Shown piece by piece: positions 1-7,394 of a DNA stretch of 64,000 bases; positions within the stretch are counted from its first letter, which is position 1, and every line of letters starts with the position of its first letter. Below the pieces are notes generated by a model, which was not told where the DNA came from, ran no database searches, and was given only the letters and a program-made list of their open reading frames with translations. This stretch comes from Halovenus halobia. Its GTDB lineage: Archaea; Halobacteriota; Halobacteria; Halobacteriales; Haloarculaceae. Location of the stretch: assembly GCF_051414135.1 (NCBI RefSeq), contig NZ_JBLKOA010000006.1:1-64000 (forward strand). Reading direction: 5' to 3'. A program made the position numbers and the translations under genes.

Positions 1-19
1 TCTGCTGCCGAAAGAACAC

Positions 20-60
20 CGTCCGGTTCAGGGAGCTTTAACACACTTCTGAACCGGACG
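20..60. terminator. 12-bp perfect inverted repeat downstream of DUF21 gene
   Basis: Arms CGTCCGGTTCAG (20-31) and CTGAACCGGACG (49-60) are exact reverse complements with a 17-nt loop. The hairpin lies 10 bp past the stop codon of the leftward DUF21 gene, so it may end that transcript. No clear T-run follows on the minus strand. It could also be one end of a lost mobile element. Confidence 0.4.
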
Positions 61-70
61 TCTTCCTCAA

Positions 71-970
71 TCAGAGCGACGCTTCAGTTCCGCTGCTCAC
101 GTCGGTTGGGAAGTACCGACTATCGCCGTTGGTCAGTTGCTCACGGTGACTAAACAGCGCTGGACTATAGACGACACCTTTGAACTCAGTCAGAGTGTCA
201 CCAACCAATGGGTACCGTGTGTGTGGGTGTTCTTCGAGTGTCTGGAAATTCGATTTGGGAGTCTCCTCAGTGGACAGTGCAACGATTTCTTCGGGGGGAA
301 TCATCACTTCTCGAACGGACTGTTCGCCGATGGTCAAGGCGTTCATAATCTCTTCACGGCGTTCCTCGGGCAGGTCGCCTTCTTCAAGAACTGAGCCAAG
401 CCGGTTCCGGAGGTCTGCGCGGGTCTCGATGACTTCTTTCTCGGTCTCTGTCCACGCCTGGGTCATTTTGATACCGAACAGGCCCAGTGTCGCCTTCGCC
501 ACCGAGTCACCGACCCAGATGGCCGGCGCAAGAATCTTCGCGAACCAGTAAAGTGGTCGTGAGCCATACCGAGCGACCTGTTTGGAGCGTTCGACCCCGA
601 GGTACGTCGGTGTCTGTTCACCATGCGTGAGGTGGACCAGGTTGATAATGAGAAACCCGAGGACCGAGCCGGCCCCAATTGATGCGAGCGTAGTGTTCTC
701 GAACAGCGGCTCAAACAGGGCTGCCAGTCCAGGTTCGGCAATAATCCCTAGGGCGATACTCGTTGCGGAAATCCAGACTTGACACGTTGTCAAATAAAAT
801 TCCAAGTCGTTGGTCATCTCCCAGGCGAGTTCAAGACCGGGGGTATTGAACTCCGATTCGGGGTACTGCCTAACACGGGTCAGCGCGAATTCGATTGCAA
901 CGAAATAGGCGTTTACCCCGATGAGAATGATGCCACCCAAGATCCGTAATCCGATTTCGAGCGGTTCCAT
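71..970 (-). CDS. CNNM/DUF21 membrane protein with truncated CBS region
   Basis: Membrane protein of the CNNM/DUF21 (hemolysin C-like, CorC) family, often linked to Mg2+ or other cation transport. The first ~170 residues give about four hydrophobic segments (near 8-28, 62-82, 93-112, 140-160). They are followed by a helical linker (RREEIMNAL) and a CBS-type domain opening VREVMIPPEEIVALS. Family members normally carry two CBS motifs and run about 350-450 residues; this one stops at 299, inside or just after the first motif. The second CBS half, needed for a nucleotide-binding Bateman module, is missing. The tail VSSGTEASL looks non-homologous, consistent with C-terminal loss. Start is ATG at 970. 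Function may be impaired. Confidence 0.75.
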   Translation of the reverse strand: MEPLEIGLRILGGIILIGVNAYFVAIEFALTRVRQYPESEFNTPGLELAWEMTNDLEFYLTTCQVWISATSIALGIIAEPGLAALFEPLFENTTLASIGAGSVLGFLIINLVHLTHGEQTPTYLGVERSKQVARYGSRPLYWFAKILAPAIWVGDSVAKATLGLFGIKMTQAWTETEKEVIETRADLRNRLGSVLEEGDLPEERREEIMNALTIGEQSVREVMIPPEEIVALSTEETPKSNFQTLEEHPHTRYPLVGDTLTEFKGVVYSPALFSHREQLTNGDSRYFPTDVSSGTEASL

Positions 971-1063
971 CGTACAGTCGTACCAACAGCAAACAAAAAA
1001 TAGTGTTCATCTCAGAACAATAACGTAGCAAAAAAAGAGTGTCCTAATCAGACTGTGGTATTC

Positions 1064-1134
1064 GCACCCTGCATTCAGGGCCAGCAAATTCTCTAATCGG
1101 GTTGCTATCACAAACAGAGCGCTGAATACAGAGG
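1064..1134 (+). repeat. Short dispersed repeat, copy A
   Basis: 71-bp segment beginning GCACCCTG and ending GCTGAATACAGAGG. It aligns without gaps to 4573-4643 at 48 of 71 positions, the 3' half being best conserved. It lies in the gap between the DUF21 gene and a decayed lipoprotein gene. The GCTGAATA core recurs just inside the left end of the transposon at 37991-38973, so it may be a transposon-derived relic. Confidence 0.5.
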
Positions 1135-1196
1135 ATACAGTCAGCACAGGCAATCTAACAGAACGCGTGTTTCAAAAATATTGATTAGTGCGGTAT

Positions 1197-1520
1197 ATGG
1201 AGCGCCGTACTGCCCTCCAACTCGGTGGTTCAATACTTCTCGCAACGACGGTTGGCTGTTCTGTGCCACAACTGGGTCCATCACCAGACATTGAAATCTC
1301 CGAAGTTATCTCGACCGCGCTGTGGAAGCAAGCGTCATGGTAGTTGACAGTGACGAGGTCGTCCTCTGGCGCACAGTCGCCCTCTCGACTGGCCAAGACC
1401 GTCTCGCAACCCTCGATGAATTACCCGCCCAGCCTGGTCAGGAGCCATCGCATGAGTCTGGTAATCGATTTTCGCAAACAGAGACTGTACGTGCGGGTTT
1501 ATCAGCACTCGTACACTTGT
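1197..1520 (+). pseudogene. Frameshifted lipoprotein gene
   Basis: ATG at 1197 opens a 48-residue frame with a twin-arginine-like start (MERRTALQLGGS) and a lipobox ending GC, then stops with TAG at 1341. The +2-shifted frame overlapping from about 1322 carries on with protein-like sequence (VVDSDEVVLWRTVALSTGQD, then LDELP), the usual layout of small haloarchaeal lipoproteins. The simplest reading is one frameshift near 1325-1340 in a former secreted lipoprotein of unknown function. The 3' limit is approximate because the next gene starts at 1527. Confidence 0.55.
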
Positions 1521-1526
1521 GGTTGT

Positions 1527-1847
1527 ATGGAAACTGCCCCGAGAGAAGTAATCACGAAGAACCGTTCTATCTCGGGGGTCGTTCTGCTTGGCTTGGTACT
1601 TCTGGTCGGTGGGATTGTTATTCAAGATCCGTTTGGAGTGAATCTGATTGTCGCTGGATTAGGAATCGCGCTACTCATTGCTGGAGTTTCATACGCTGCA
1701 ACGAAGGGAAAGCGGTGGGTTGCGCTGGCCAATGCTTTCGTTTCACTGATCGGTGCACAGTTACTCGCGTTTGGTGGAATCGTCAGGTTGCTTGGCGGAG
1801 TCGTAGTTCTGACTGTGGTCATCTCTGTTCTATATAGCCGATTGTAG
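1527..1847 (+). CDS. Small four-helix membrane protein
   Basis: 106 residues from ATG 1527. The frame is open further upstream, but that part reads as non-coding (Cys/Ser/Arg-rich), whereas from METAPREV the sequence is a clean membrane protein. There are hydrophobic stretches at about 16-33, 38-56, 64-82 and 86-104, separated by short polar turns (KGKR). I recognise no conserved domain. It is flanked upstream by the broken lipoprotein gene and downstream by an IS-type scar, so it sits in decaying accessory DNA. Function unknown. Confidence 0.55.
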   Translation: METAPREVITKNRSISGVVLLGLVLLVGGIVIQDPFGVNLIVAGLGIALLIAGVSYAATKGKRWVALANAFVSLIGAQLLAFGGIVRLLGGVVVLTVVISVLYSRL

Positions 1848-1921
1848 CGACCGGTATTCTTTGACCAGTTCGCTGTAAATTGTTGATTGAGGTTGTGTCC
1901 ATCAGACGCAATGCTGACTAT

Positions 1922-1968
1922 CTTGATTCAGCGAGAGACTCCCGCCGTTCACGGCGCGGAGGATGTCA
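1922..1968 (-). mobile_element. IS200/IS605-type right-end scar R1
   Basis: On the minus strand this begins TGACATCCTCCGCGCC, then GTGAACGGCGGGAG. This is the hairpin layout of the right end (omega-RNA end) seen at the intact element at 31.2 kb and the relic at 43.6 kb. Its distal 30 bp (1922-1951) match 7365-7394 at 28 of 30 positions. No tnpA or tnpB remains nearby, so this is a solo end left by loss or recombination. Confidence 0.5.
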
Positions 1969-2038
1969 TTGTGGCCTGCGTGTGGCATACTCCACGAAAG
2001 TACGAGAAGTGAACCCGCCGAGGGCACGTTGGGCGCGG

Positions 2039-2641
2039 TCAATTACCCTGAATTGCATCGATAACGACTGTTGCTGTCACTATCGGATCGATTGGCACTG
2101 AACTACTGTCGCTAATCGTGATTTCGTACTGGTCAAGTACGGCGGTCTCACTCTCGATAGTCCCAATAGCAGTGCCGTCGGCATCTGTTATCTCGAATCT
2201 GTGTCCGAGCCACTGGCCCACTGGCAAGAGCTTTCGAGCGACAGTGAACGGTGCGCCACGTGAGTTGATTTCGGCTATGAGCGACTCGTCTTCAGCATCA
2301 CGGATTCGCCACGTATCTTGCAAGAGTGAAATGTCGTTGTCCAGAACGACGAGTTCTTTGCCAGCCTGGCTATCCGTGAGCAGGTAGTCGCCGGCGACAT
2401 CCCAATTACTGCTGGCTTCGACAGTACATAGTTCAGTTCCCTCGCTGTTAACGAAGGGGAAGGTATCGTTTCCCTCGTACATCTGATGGGTGCAGCGAAA
2501 AATCGTGTCGCCAGTAACATCCCTAGCTTCATACTCAGGTTGGAGATTCTTGTCCGTTCCTGTCTGTTCGACTATATATTGACTGCCGGAAAGATTGAGC
2601 GCAGTGGTTTCGTATTGCCGTGGTTCTCCATCGTCCGACAT
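2039..2641 (-). CDS. LURP-one-related / tubby C-terminal-like protein
   Basis: 200-residue soluble protein resembling the LURP-one-related (DUF567) family, whose 12-stranded barrel is related to Tubby C-terminal and phospholipid-scramblase folds. Supporting pattern: alternating beta-strand blocks such as YIVEQ, FRCTHQ, LLTDSQAGKELVVLD, WRIRDAEDESLIAEI, GHRFEITDADGTAIGTIES. The (L/I)RDxxxxLIA and FxIxDxxGxxIGxIxS repeats are typical. The ATG at 2641 leads into an AT-rich divergent promoter region shared with the gene at 2784. Biochemical role in archaea is not established. Confidence 0.65.
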   Translation of the reverse strand: MSDDGEPRQYETTALNLSGSQYIVEQTGTDKNLQPEYEARDVTGDTIFRCTHQMYEGNDTFPFVNSEGTELCTVEASSNWDVAGDYLLTDSQAGKELVVLDNDISLLQDTWRIRDAEDESLIAEINSRGAPFTVARKLLPVGQWLGHRFEITDADGTAIGTIESETAVLDQYEITISDSSSVPIDPIVTATVVIDAIQGN

Positions 2642-2783
2642 GTTTGAACGGTGATGTATTTAAATACACGACGACAGTTTCAAACTAAGCAACAGACAGG
2701 CCTGAGGAATTTAATTGATTGCAGGTCTCAGCCTGAGAGACACAGCTTTGGAAGATAATATATTTGCGTTCTGAGTACCCAAT

Positions 2784-3500
2784 ATGACCGACATAGATAC
2801 CGTCCAAGACACGAGGCGGCCCTCCGCTGATGAGTCGTCGGGAGGGCATGATCCGGTGCCGGCGATAGTTGATTGGCTGCTGGGTATTTTGACTGGTATT
2901 GTTGGACTCGCCTTGGTAGTCGTTGGCGTCAATATATACACCCGAGTTGACCAAGCGACAATTGCCGAGGCTGTCGCCGACGATAGTGTGCAACTCAACG
3001 GCTTTACCGAGTCAGAGTTCGTTACAGCTGCAGGGTCGTTCACTGACTGGCTCGCCGCAGGAATATTCGTGACCGGGATTGTCTGTCTCCTCGTGGCTGC
3101 GGCGTTCGTTGTCGCGCGCCGGCACACCCGTCGCCGTGTTGCACAGGCGGGTGGGACAACCGCAACATTCTGGGCGTCCGTCGCCTACGGTGGTGTCGTG
3201 ACAGCGTTGGTCTCGTTTATCCCCGGCTCCGCTATCGCGGGCGGCGCCACCGCAGCGTATCTTCACAACGGCGACTCAAATGCTCGTACCGGCGCTGTAT
3301 CGGGACTGGCCAGCACTGGGCTGACGGTCCCGTTGGTAGTGTTCATTGCTATCGGGTTTACTGCTGGGGGTACGGCAGTCGGTCGACTTGCAGATAGTGC
3401 CTTCCTCGCTGCATTCATCCTCGTCGCCGAACTGATTGCCTTGGCAATCAACACCTGTCTCGGCGCACTTGGTGGATTCTTGGCTGCACGTCTATTTTGA
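2784..3500 (+). CDS. DUF5518-like integral membrane protein
   Basis: 238 residues. The N-terminal half has hydrophobic segments near 30-52 and 90-112. The C-terminal half has three or four more, including a glycine-rich stretch (SAIAGGATAAYLHNG, then GAVSGLAS) like the GGxxAGYL...GAxxG pattern of haloarchaeal DUF5518 proteins. Positive loops (RRHTRRR) follow the second helix. Start is ATG 2784, preceded by AT-rich ATAATATATT at about -28, compatible with a leaderless archaeal promoter. The role is unknown; the domain assignment is by pattern only. Confidence 0.6.
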   Translation: MTDIDTVQDTRRPSADESSGGHDPVPAIVDWLLGILTGIVGLALVVVGVNIYTRVDQATIAEAVADDSVQLNGFTESEFVTAAGSFTDWLAAGIFVTGIVCLLVAAAFVVARRHTRRRVAQAGGTTATFWASVAYGGVVTALVSFIPGSAIAGGATAAYLHNGDSNARTGAVSGLASTGLTVPLVVFIAIGFTAGGTAVGRLADSAFLAAFILVAELIALAINTCLGALGGFLAARLF

Positions 3501-4056
3501 ATCTAATACTGAAAGAGGCGATATCGTCTCCTTGGCGGCACTCATTGTGAGCGAAAGGTAACCAATCAGCGTTGAGTTCGCTTCGTCAGTGGTGAGACTG
3601 GAGACATCCCTCCAGAGGTTGCCCGGTTCACACTTGAGAGCCCCCTAGCTCAGGCCTGCAGGTTCTTTTTATGAGTGCCACCAGGCAAGGAGGCAAGCCT
3701 GAATACATCAAAACTGGTATGCCGACCAACGCTCAGTTGATGACTGGCGAGACAATCAGCTGACCCGGCGGCGTCAGCAGGCACCGGTATTGCTCTGCTT
3801 GGTGAGGCCGACCAGCAGCTCGGCGGACAGCCACAACACTAAGACAGCAGTCAGAACTACAGCGTGGGCAGGAGGGCCGTCGGAGACAGGCAGCAAATGG
3901 ACGAAACGGCAGTGAACGTCTCAGTGAATGTCGTCTCGGATAAGTACGACAGTTCATTTGATGGTCCCGTTCCTGCCGGAGATTTATACGGATACCTCAC
4001 TGTCCGCTCAGTTGTATCGAGTCGGCGTCACCACCAGTAATACGCGTCTGTTCTAG
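3501..4056. other. Gene-free stretch with decayed coding fragments
   Basis: No intact gene. Short plus-strand fragments look coding: one frame around 3755-3840 reads ADPAASAGTGIALLGEAD, and an ATG at 3897 opens a 47-codon frame (to 4040) beginning MDETAVNVSVNVVSD with SFDGPVPAGDLYG. The breaks and frame changes suggest a relic of an exported beta-rich protein. I could not assign it to a family. Confidence 0.3.
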
Positions 4057-4257
4057 TTATGAACGATACCATCTCGGATTCCACTTTTTCAGAATAAAAG
4101 TTGTAGTCGTTGCCACGACGATACTCACCAGTAACGCAATAATAGCGTTTGTCCAACGCTGTATTCCGATCAAGTCGGTTCGATACCAGGCGAACACGGC
4201 GACAGTGACCCCAATAACTGCGATACTTGCAATCTCATCTCGACTCAAGCCAGCCAT
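4057..4257 (-). CDS. Small two-helix membrane protein
   Basis: 66 residues starting MAGLSRDEIAS, with hydrophobic segments at about 11-27 and 35-55 and a basic tail (KKWNPRWYRS). I chose ATG 4257 because it lies directly after the stop codon of the upstream gene (4259-4465). An ATG at 4269 would add MERN and overlap that gene by 11 nt. The tight coupling implies co-transcription with the similar-sized upstream membrane protein. Function unknown. Confidence 0.55.
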   Translation of the reverse strand: MAGLSRDEIASIAVIGVTVAVFAWYRTDLIGIQRWTNAIIALLVSIVVATTTTFILKKWNPRWYRS

Positions 4258-4258
4258 A

Positions 4259-4465
4259 TTACGCTCCATTGGACAAATTTATCCGATTGTATAGTGTCCA
4301 CCCGATAGCGGAGACTGCGACGGTGATGCCGATAGCTGTCGGCATAGTGTTTGCAGAGCCATTGAACGACCAGTCGAAGACCAAGTAACCGACGAGAGCG
4401 ATGAGCGCGACGATAGCCCCGATAACGCTAACTGCTGGTGAATTCGAACGACTCCCTCCGGGCAT
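4259..4465 (-). CDS. Small two-helix membrane protein
   Basis: 68 residues from ATG 4465 (MPGGSRSNSPAVS), with hydrophobic segments near 13-31 and 40-58. The open frame extends upstream to 4576, but that part includes Cys/Tyr-rich sequence without coding character and overlaps a short repeat. It is coupled to the downstream gene by a 1-nt gap. Both are similar in size and topology (soluble N-tail, two helices, short polar tail) and may be paralogues or partners. Not recognised. Confidence 0.5.
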   Translation of the reverse strand: MPGGSRSNSPAVSVIGAIVALIALVGYLVFDWSFNGSANTMPTAIGITVAVSAIGWTLYNRINLSNGA

Positions 4466-4572
4466 AATCAATCGATACCCGTATCGGTAGTAGTTCAAAG
4501 GGCAAAGTTGCCAGCCCTGAAACGGTGTCACAATTACTGAGTTATTCTGTGATATGCCACAGTATGATATAT

Positions 4573-4643
4573 GCACCCTGTATCTACTATTGTCAACCTG
4601 TTCTATCCAGTTGCTGTCACAGACAGGGTGCTGAATAGAGAGG
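4573..4643 (+). repeat. Short dispersed repeat, copy B, with 9-bp hairpin arms
   Basis: Gap-free counterpart of 1064-1134. It contains inverted arms GCACCCTGT (4573-4581) and ACAGGGTGC (4623-4631) enclosing 41 nt, followed by TGAATAGAGAGG. The arms are perfect here and imperfect in copy A, so this is the better preserved copy. Confidence 0.5.
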
Positions 4644-4811
4644 GTTTGTGGACCACTGTAAGGAAATCGGTAGAGATGCGCGTCAGTACCTGTAGTAGAG
4701 TACTACGTTCGCCAGACGCCGTGGCACACCTAAGACACTGGATACATCGTAGTATGTCGAACACTCTCTCTTTCTAACCCTTGCACTGGTCACCGTCAGT
4801 TGTGAACATTG

Positions 4812-4836
4812 AGTTATATTAACTTTTAATATAACT
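4812..4836 (+). promoter_or_regulatory. 25-bp AT-rich palindrome overlapping the TATA region
   Basis: AGTTATATTAA (4812-4822), a 3-nt centre CTT, and TTAATATAACT (4826-4836) form a perfect 11-bp inverted repeat. Its right arm lies ~27-30 nt upstream of the ATG at 4860, where the TATA box of a leaderless haloarchaeal transcript should be. A dimeric regulator bound here would compete with TBP. Palindrome and spacing are seen directly; the operator role is inferred. Confidence 0.55.
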
Positions 4837-4859
4837 GCTTTCGAATTTCTTTCTGACCT

Positions 4860-5069
4860 ATGGGTCTGTTCAGTAGTGACTCCTACCCGTGCACCGTTTG
4901 TGGCTCAGAAGTAACAGACAAGTCGTCAAATGGGAGGTGCGACTGTGGCGCTGCATTCCACGGCGAATGCCTCAAAAACATCGGGAACGTCAAAAAGGAG
5001 AATCGGCTAATCCGCGGAGATAAAATAAAAGCCAAATGTCCAAATTGCGGGAGGGTCGACAAGTGGTAA
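4860..5069 (+). CDS. Small RING/treble-clef-like zinc protein
   Basis: 69 residues, rich in putative zinc ligands: C-x2-C near residues 11-14, C-x-C-x5-H-x2-C in the middle (RCDCGAAFHGEC), and C-x2-C near the end (CPNCG). The order and the central His resemble RING/PHD-type cross-brace domains more than a simple zinc ribbon. Lysine content (GNVKKENRLIRGDKIKAK) is high for a haloarchaeal protein. Base composition is lower in GC than the core genes, suggesting acquisition. Its promoter carries the palindrome at 4812-4836. Possible roles are a nucleic-acid or protein-binding adaptor; no specific function can be claimed. Confidence 0.55.
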   Translation: MGLFSSDSYPCTVCGSEVTDKSSNGRCDCGAAFHGECLKNIGNVKKENRLIRGDKIKAKCPNCGRVDKW

Positions 5070-5101
5070 TCCCCTGACGCTATTGTTATTCCTCTGATTA
5101 G

Positions 5102-5761
5102 TTGCCAACAGGGATTGTGCGCCTACTGTTTTCAATTAAGATTCGGGATGTCGAACCTGTCCCGATAGCAGAGCCACCGCGGGTTGGCGGCGTGACGGGC
5201 CAGTTATTCCTGCGAGCGGCCGGCCATCCTGTCGGGTACGACACCAACGACAACATGGACCTGTTTGGTCGCCAGTGGGACGAGGCCCACGGACTCATCG
5301 AGGACATCGTCGAAAATCATGGTGACCGACTACTGCTCGCCTCCGACGTTGCCTACGAAGGCGACGACGGGCAGCGCGCTGAAATCGACGTTGCGAACAT
5401 CGAAGACAAACAGCGCGCGTTTTTCGACGTCGGGGCCGACACCGCCGCGAGATTCGCCAATGTCGTCCGTGACTCCGAAGCGGTCTTCGTCAAGGGAGCA
5501 CTGGGTGTCTTCGAGGACGCGCGCTTTTCACACGGGACCGTCACGATCTTAGAAGCCATCGCCGAGACGGACTGTTTCTCTGTCGTCGGTGGCGGGGACA
5601 CCTCCAGAGCAATCGAACTGTACGGCATGAACGAGGACGACTTCAGTCACGTCTCCATCGCTGGCGGTGCCTACATCCGTGCACTCACTGGTGCTCCGTT
5701 GGTTGGTGTCGAGGCCCTCGTGGGAGAGAAATCTCCGACGAGAGAACTAACGACTGACTGA
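5102..5761 (+). pseudogene. Phosphoglycerate kinase, C-terminal half only
   Basis: From residue ~28 this 219-residue frame matches the C-terminal, nucleotide-binding domain of archaeal phosphoglycerate kinase. It has the block EAVFVKGALGVFEDARFSHG, the phosphate-binding glycine motif VVGGGDTSRAI, and HVSIAGGAYIRALTG near the end. The whole N-terminal 3-phosphoglycerate-binding domain (about half of the usual ~400 residues) is absent, and residues 1-27 do not fit the family. A lone C-domain cannot catalyse the reaction, so I treat it as a relic, presumably of a second or displaced copy. The frame is still open, so loss is recent or the fragment is under some selection. Confidence 0.75.
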
Positions 5762-5892
5762 GGCGGTACTGTAGCGGTTATATTTTGCACAACTTCGAGT
5801 ATTGCCTTCGGGGGAAGATGTATCCAGGGAGCGGTCAGGTCTCCACCAGAACCGCCGGCATCCGGAGAGTGAAGTAGCTCCTGCGTTGATCG

Positions 5893-7305
5893 GTGTGCGT
5901 GGGACTCGACGGAGATCGGCTGCTGTCGGTCTGGAAGCGAGTCGGCGCGCTGTCGTGGCCGGTGATGGTCGAACAAACCTCCCGGACACTCATGCGGACG
6001 ACAGACGTGTTTGTGACAGCGCTGTTCTCACCGCTGGCGGTAGCGGCGGTCGGCTTAGCAGACCTCTACGCTCGCGTTCCGCTCCGGGTCGGTCTGGGTC
6101 TCGGTGCCGGTGCAATCGCGCTGTCGAGCCAAGATACCGGACGCGGCGCGACGAAGACCCGGGACGAAGCGATTACGCAGGCGCTCGTCCTCGGTGCTCT
6201 GCTCGGGTTGCCGATGGTCGCGTTCGGACTGACCCTCGGTGAGGAGGCAATTGGCATCCTCGGGCTGTTCACCGAGGACGAAGACATGGCCGAGATTGCG
6301 TCGCTTGGGGGGACCTACTTGGCGCTCATCTTCGCGACGTCACCAGCACGGCACGTAGCCCTGATTGGCGCACGGGCACTCCAAGGGACCGGCGATACCC
6401 GGACGCCGATGTACGTCAACCTCGTTTCGAACGGCCTGAACATCGGTCTCTCGCTCGTTTTAGGATTGGGACTGTTCGGTGCGCCCCGTCTGGAGATTAT
6501 CGGTGTTGGCCTCGCGACTGCGATCGGGAACGTCTTCACCGCAACTGTGTTCGTGGTGTTGCTGGCGACGGAGTACACGACTGCTGGCTATGTCCGTCCA
6601 CAGCGATTCGTCATCGCAAAGCAGTTGCTCGTCGTCTCTGCGCCGAAAGTCGCCGAGGGGCTGTTCGCGACGCTCGTCGAGTTTCCATTCAATGCTCTCC
6701 TGCTTGCCTTCGGCGCGGAGGTCAACGCCGCCTACCAGATCGGGCGGCGGGTTTACCAGCAGGTCACCAGCCCCCTGGCGAGAGGGTTTCGGACTGGAGC
6801 GAGTATCGTCGTCGGGCAGGCGCTGGGTGACGGTAACGCCGAACGTGCCCGGTTCGAGGGCTGGGCGACTGCGCTGCTCGGCCTCCTGACCGTCGGAACA
6901 ATTGGGCTTTTGCTCGCAGCCTTTGCCGAACCGATTGTCCGACTATTCACTGACGACCCAGAGACAGTCACCCCAGCGATTGGCTTTGCGACAGTGTACG
7001 GACTCACTGCTCCCGTTACTGTGTTGTTCGTGTTGCTCGCTGGCGCGCTGCAGGGCGGCAGCGATACGATGACGCCACTGATTGCACGAGCGACGGGACT
7101 GCTTGGCTTCTATCTGGGACTCTCCTACGTCACCGCCGTCGTCCTCGGCTGGGGCGTCACGGGCTTTTACGCTGGAATCTTCGGCTACTACACCTGGTCG
7201 TTGCTCGTGGTTGCGGCTGGCTTCCGGTACGGCAGTTGGGCCGACCGCGCAGCCGAGATGATGGCCGAGCGTGCCAGCACTCCCGACAGAGAAGCAGGCG
7301 ACTGA
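5893..7305 (+). CDS. MATE family multidrug/Na+ antiporter
   Basis: 470-residue polytopic protein of the multidrug and toxin extrusion family, expected to export cationic drugs or metabolites in exchange for Na+ or H+. Twelve hydrophobic segments fall in two similar halves. Family-like blocks include SWPVMVEQTSRTLMRTTDVF at the N-terminus, ALQGTGDTRTPMYVN in the first half and ALQGGSDTMTPL at the corresponding place in the second. Start is a GTG at 5893, with an alternative GTG at 5899; no ATG gives the complete first helix. It is monocistronic, facing the convergent hydrolase gene. Confidence 0.85.
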   Translation: MCVGLDGDRLLSVWKRVGALSWPVMVEQTSRTLMRTTDVFVTALFSPLAVAAVGLADLYARVPLRVGLGLGAGAIALSSQDTGRGATKTRDEAITQALVLGALLGLPMVAFGLTLGEEAIGILGLFTEDEDMAEIASLGGTYLALIFATSPARHVALIGARALQGTGDTRTPMYVNLVSNGLNIGLSLVLGLGLFGAPRLEIIGVGLATAIGNVFTATVFVVLLATEYTTAGYVRPQRFVIAKQLLVVSAPKVAEGLFATLVEFPFNALLLAFGAEVNAAYQIGRRVYQQVTSPLARGFRTGASIVVGQALGDGNAERARFEGWATALLGLLTVGTIGLLLAAFAEPIVRLFTDDPETVTPAIGFATVYGLTAPVTVLFVLLAGALQGGSDTMTPLIARATGLLGFYLGLSYVTAVVLGWGVTGFYAGIFGYYTWSLLVVAAGFRYGSWADRAAEMMAERASTPDREAGD

Positions 7306-7364
7306 GAGTGACTGTGTGTCCCGCTAGTAGCGACTCCCGGGACTACGACCACAGTCGACCCTCT

Positions 7365-7394
7365 CTTGATACAGCGAGAGAATCCCGCCGTTCA
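7365..7394 (-). mobile_element. IS200/IS605-type right-end scar R2
   Basis: CTTGATACAGCGAGAGAATC and the following bases to 7394 match scar R1 (1922-1951) at 28 of 30 positions. On the minus strand it reads TTGAACGGCGGGATTCTCTC, a known style of IS605 end hairpin. It overlaps the last codon of the hydrolase gene at 7392, so insertion or loss of an element may have defined that gene's 3' end. Confidence 0.45.

Larger units (their letters stand above)
4466..4859. other. Gene-free interval with repeat B and a palindromic promoter
   Basis: I see no supported gene here. A 68-codon plus-strand frame (4571-4777) overlaps repeat B and has Ser/Val/Arg-rich non-coding character. The interval holds the repeat at 4573-4643 and ends in the AT-rich palindrome upstream of the zinc protein gene at 4860. 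Confidence 0.5.

Noticed and set aside
3733..3957. 74-codon minus-strand frame in the gene-free stretch
   Set aside because: Cys/Arg/Pro-rich translation typical of non-coding frames.
4571..4777. 68-codon plus-strand frame
   Set aside because: Lies over repeat B, with no coding character, promoter or homology pattern.
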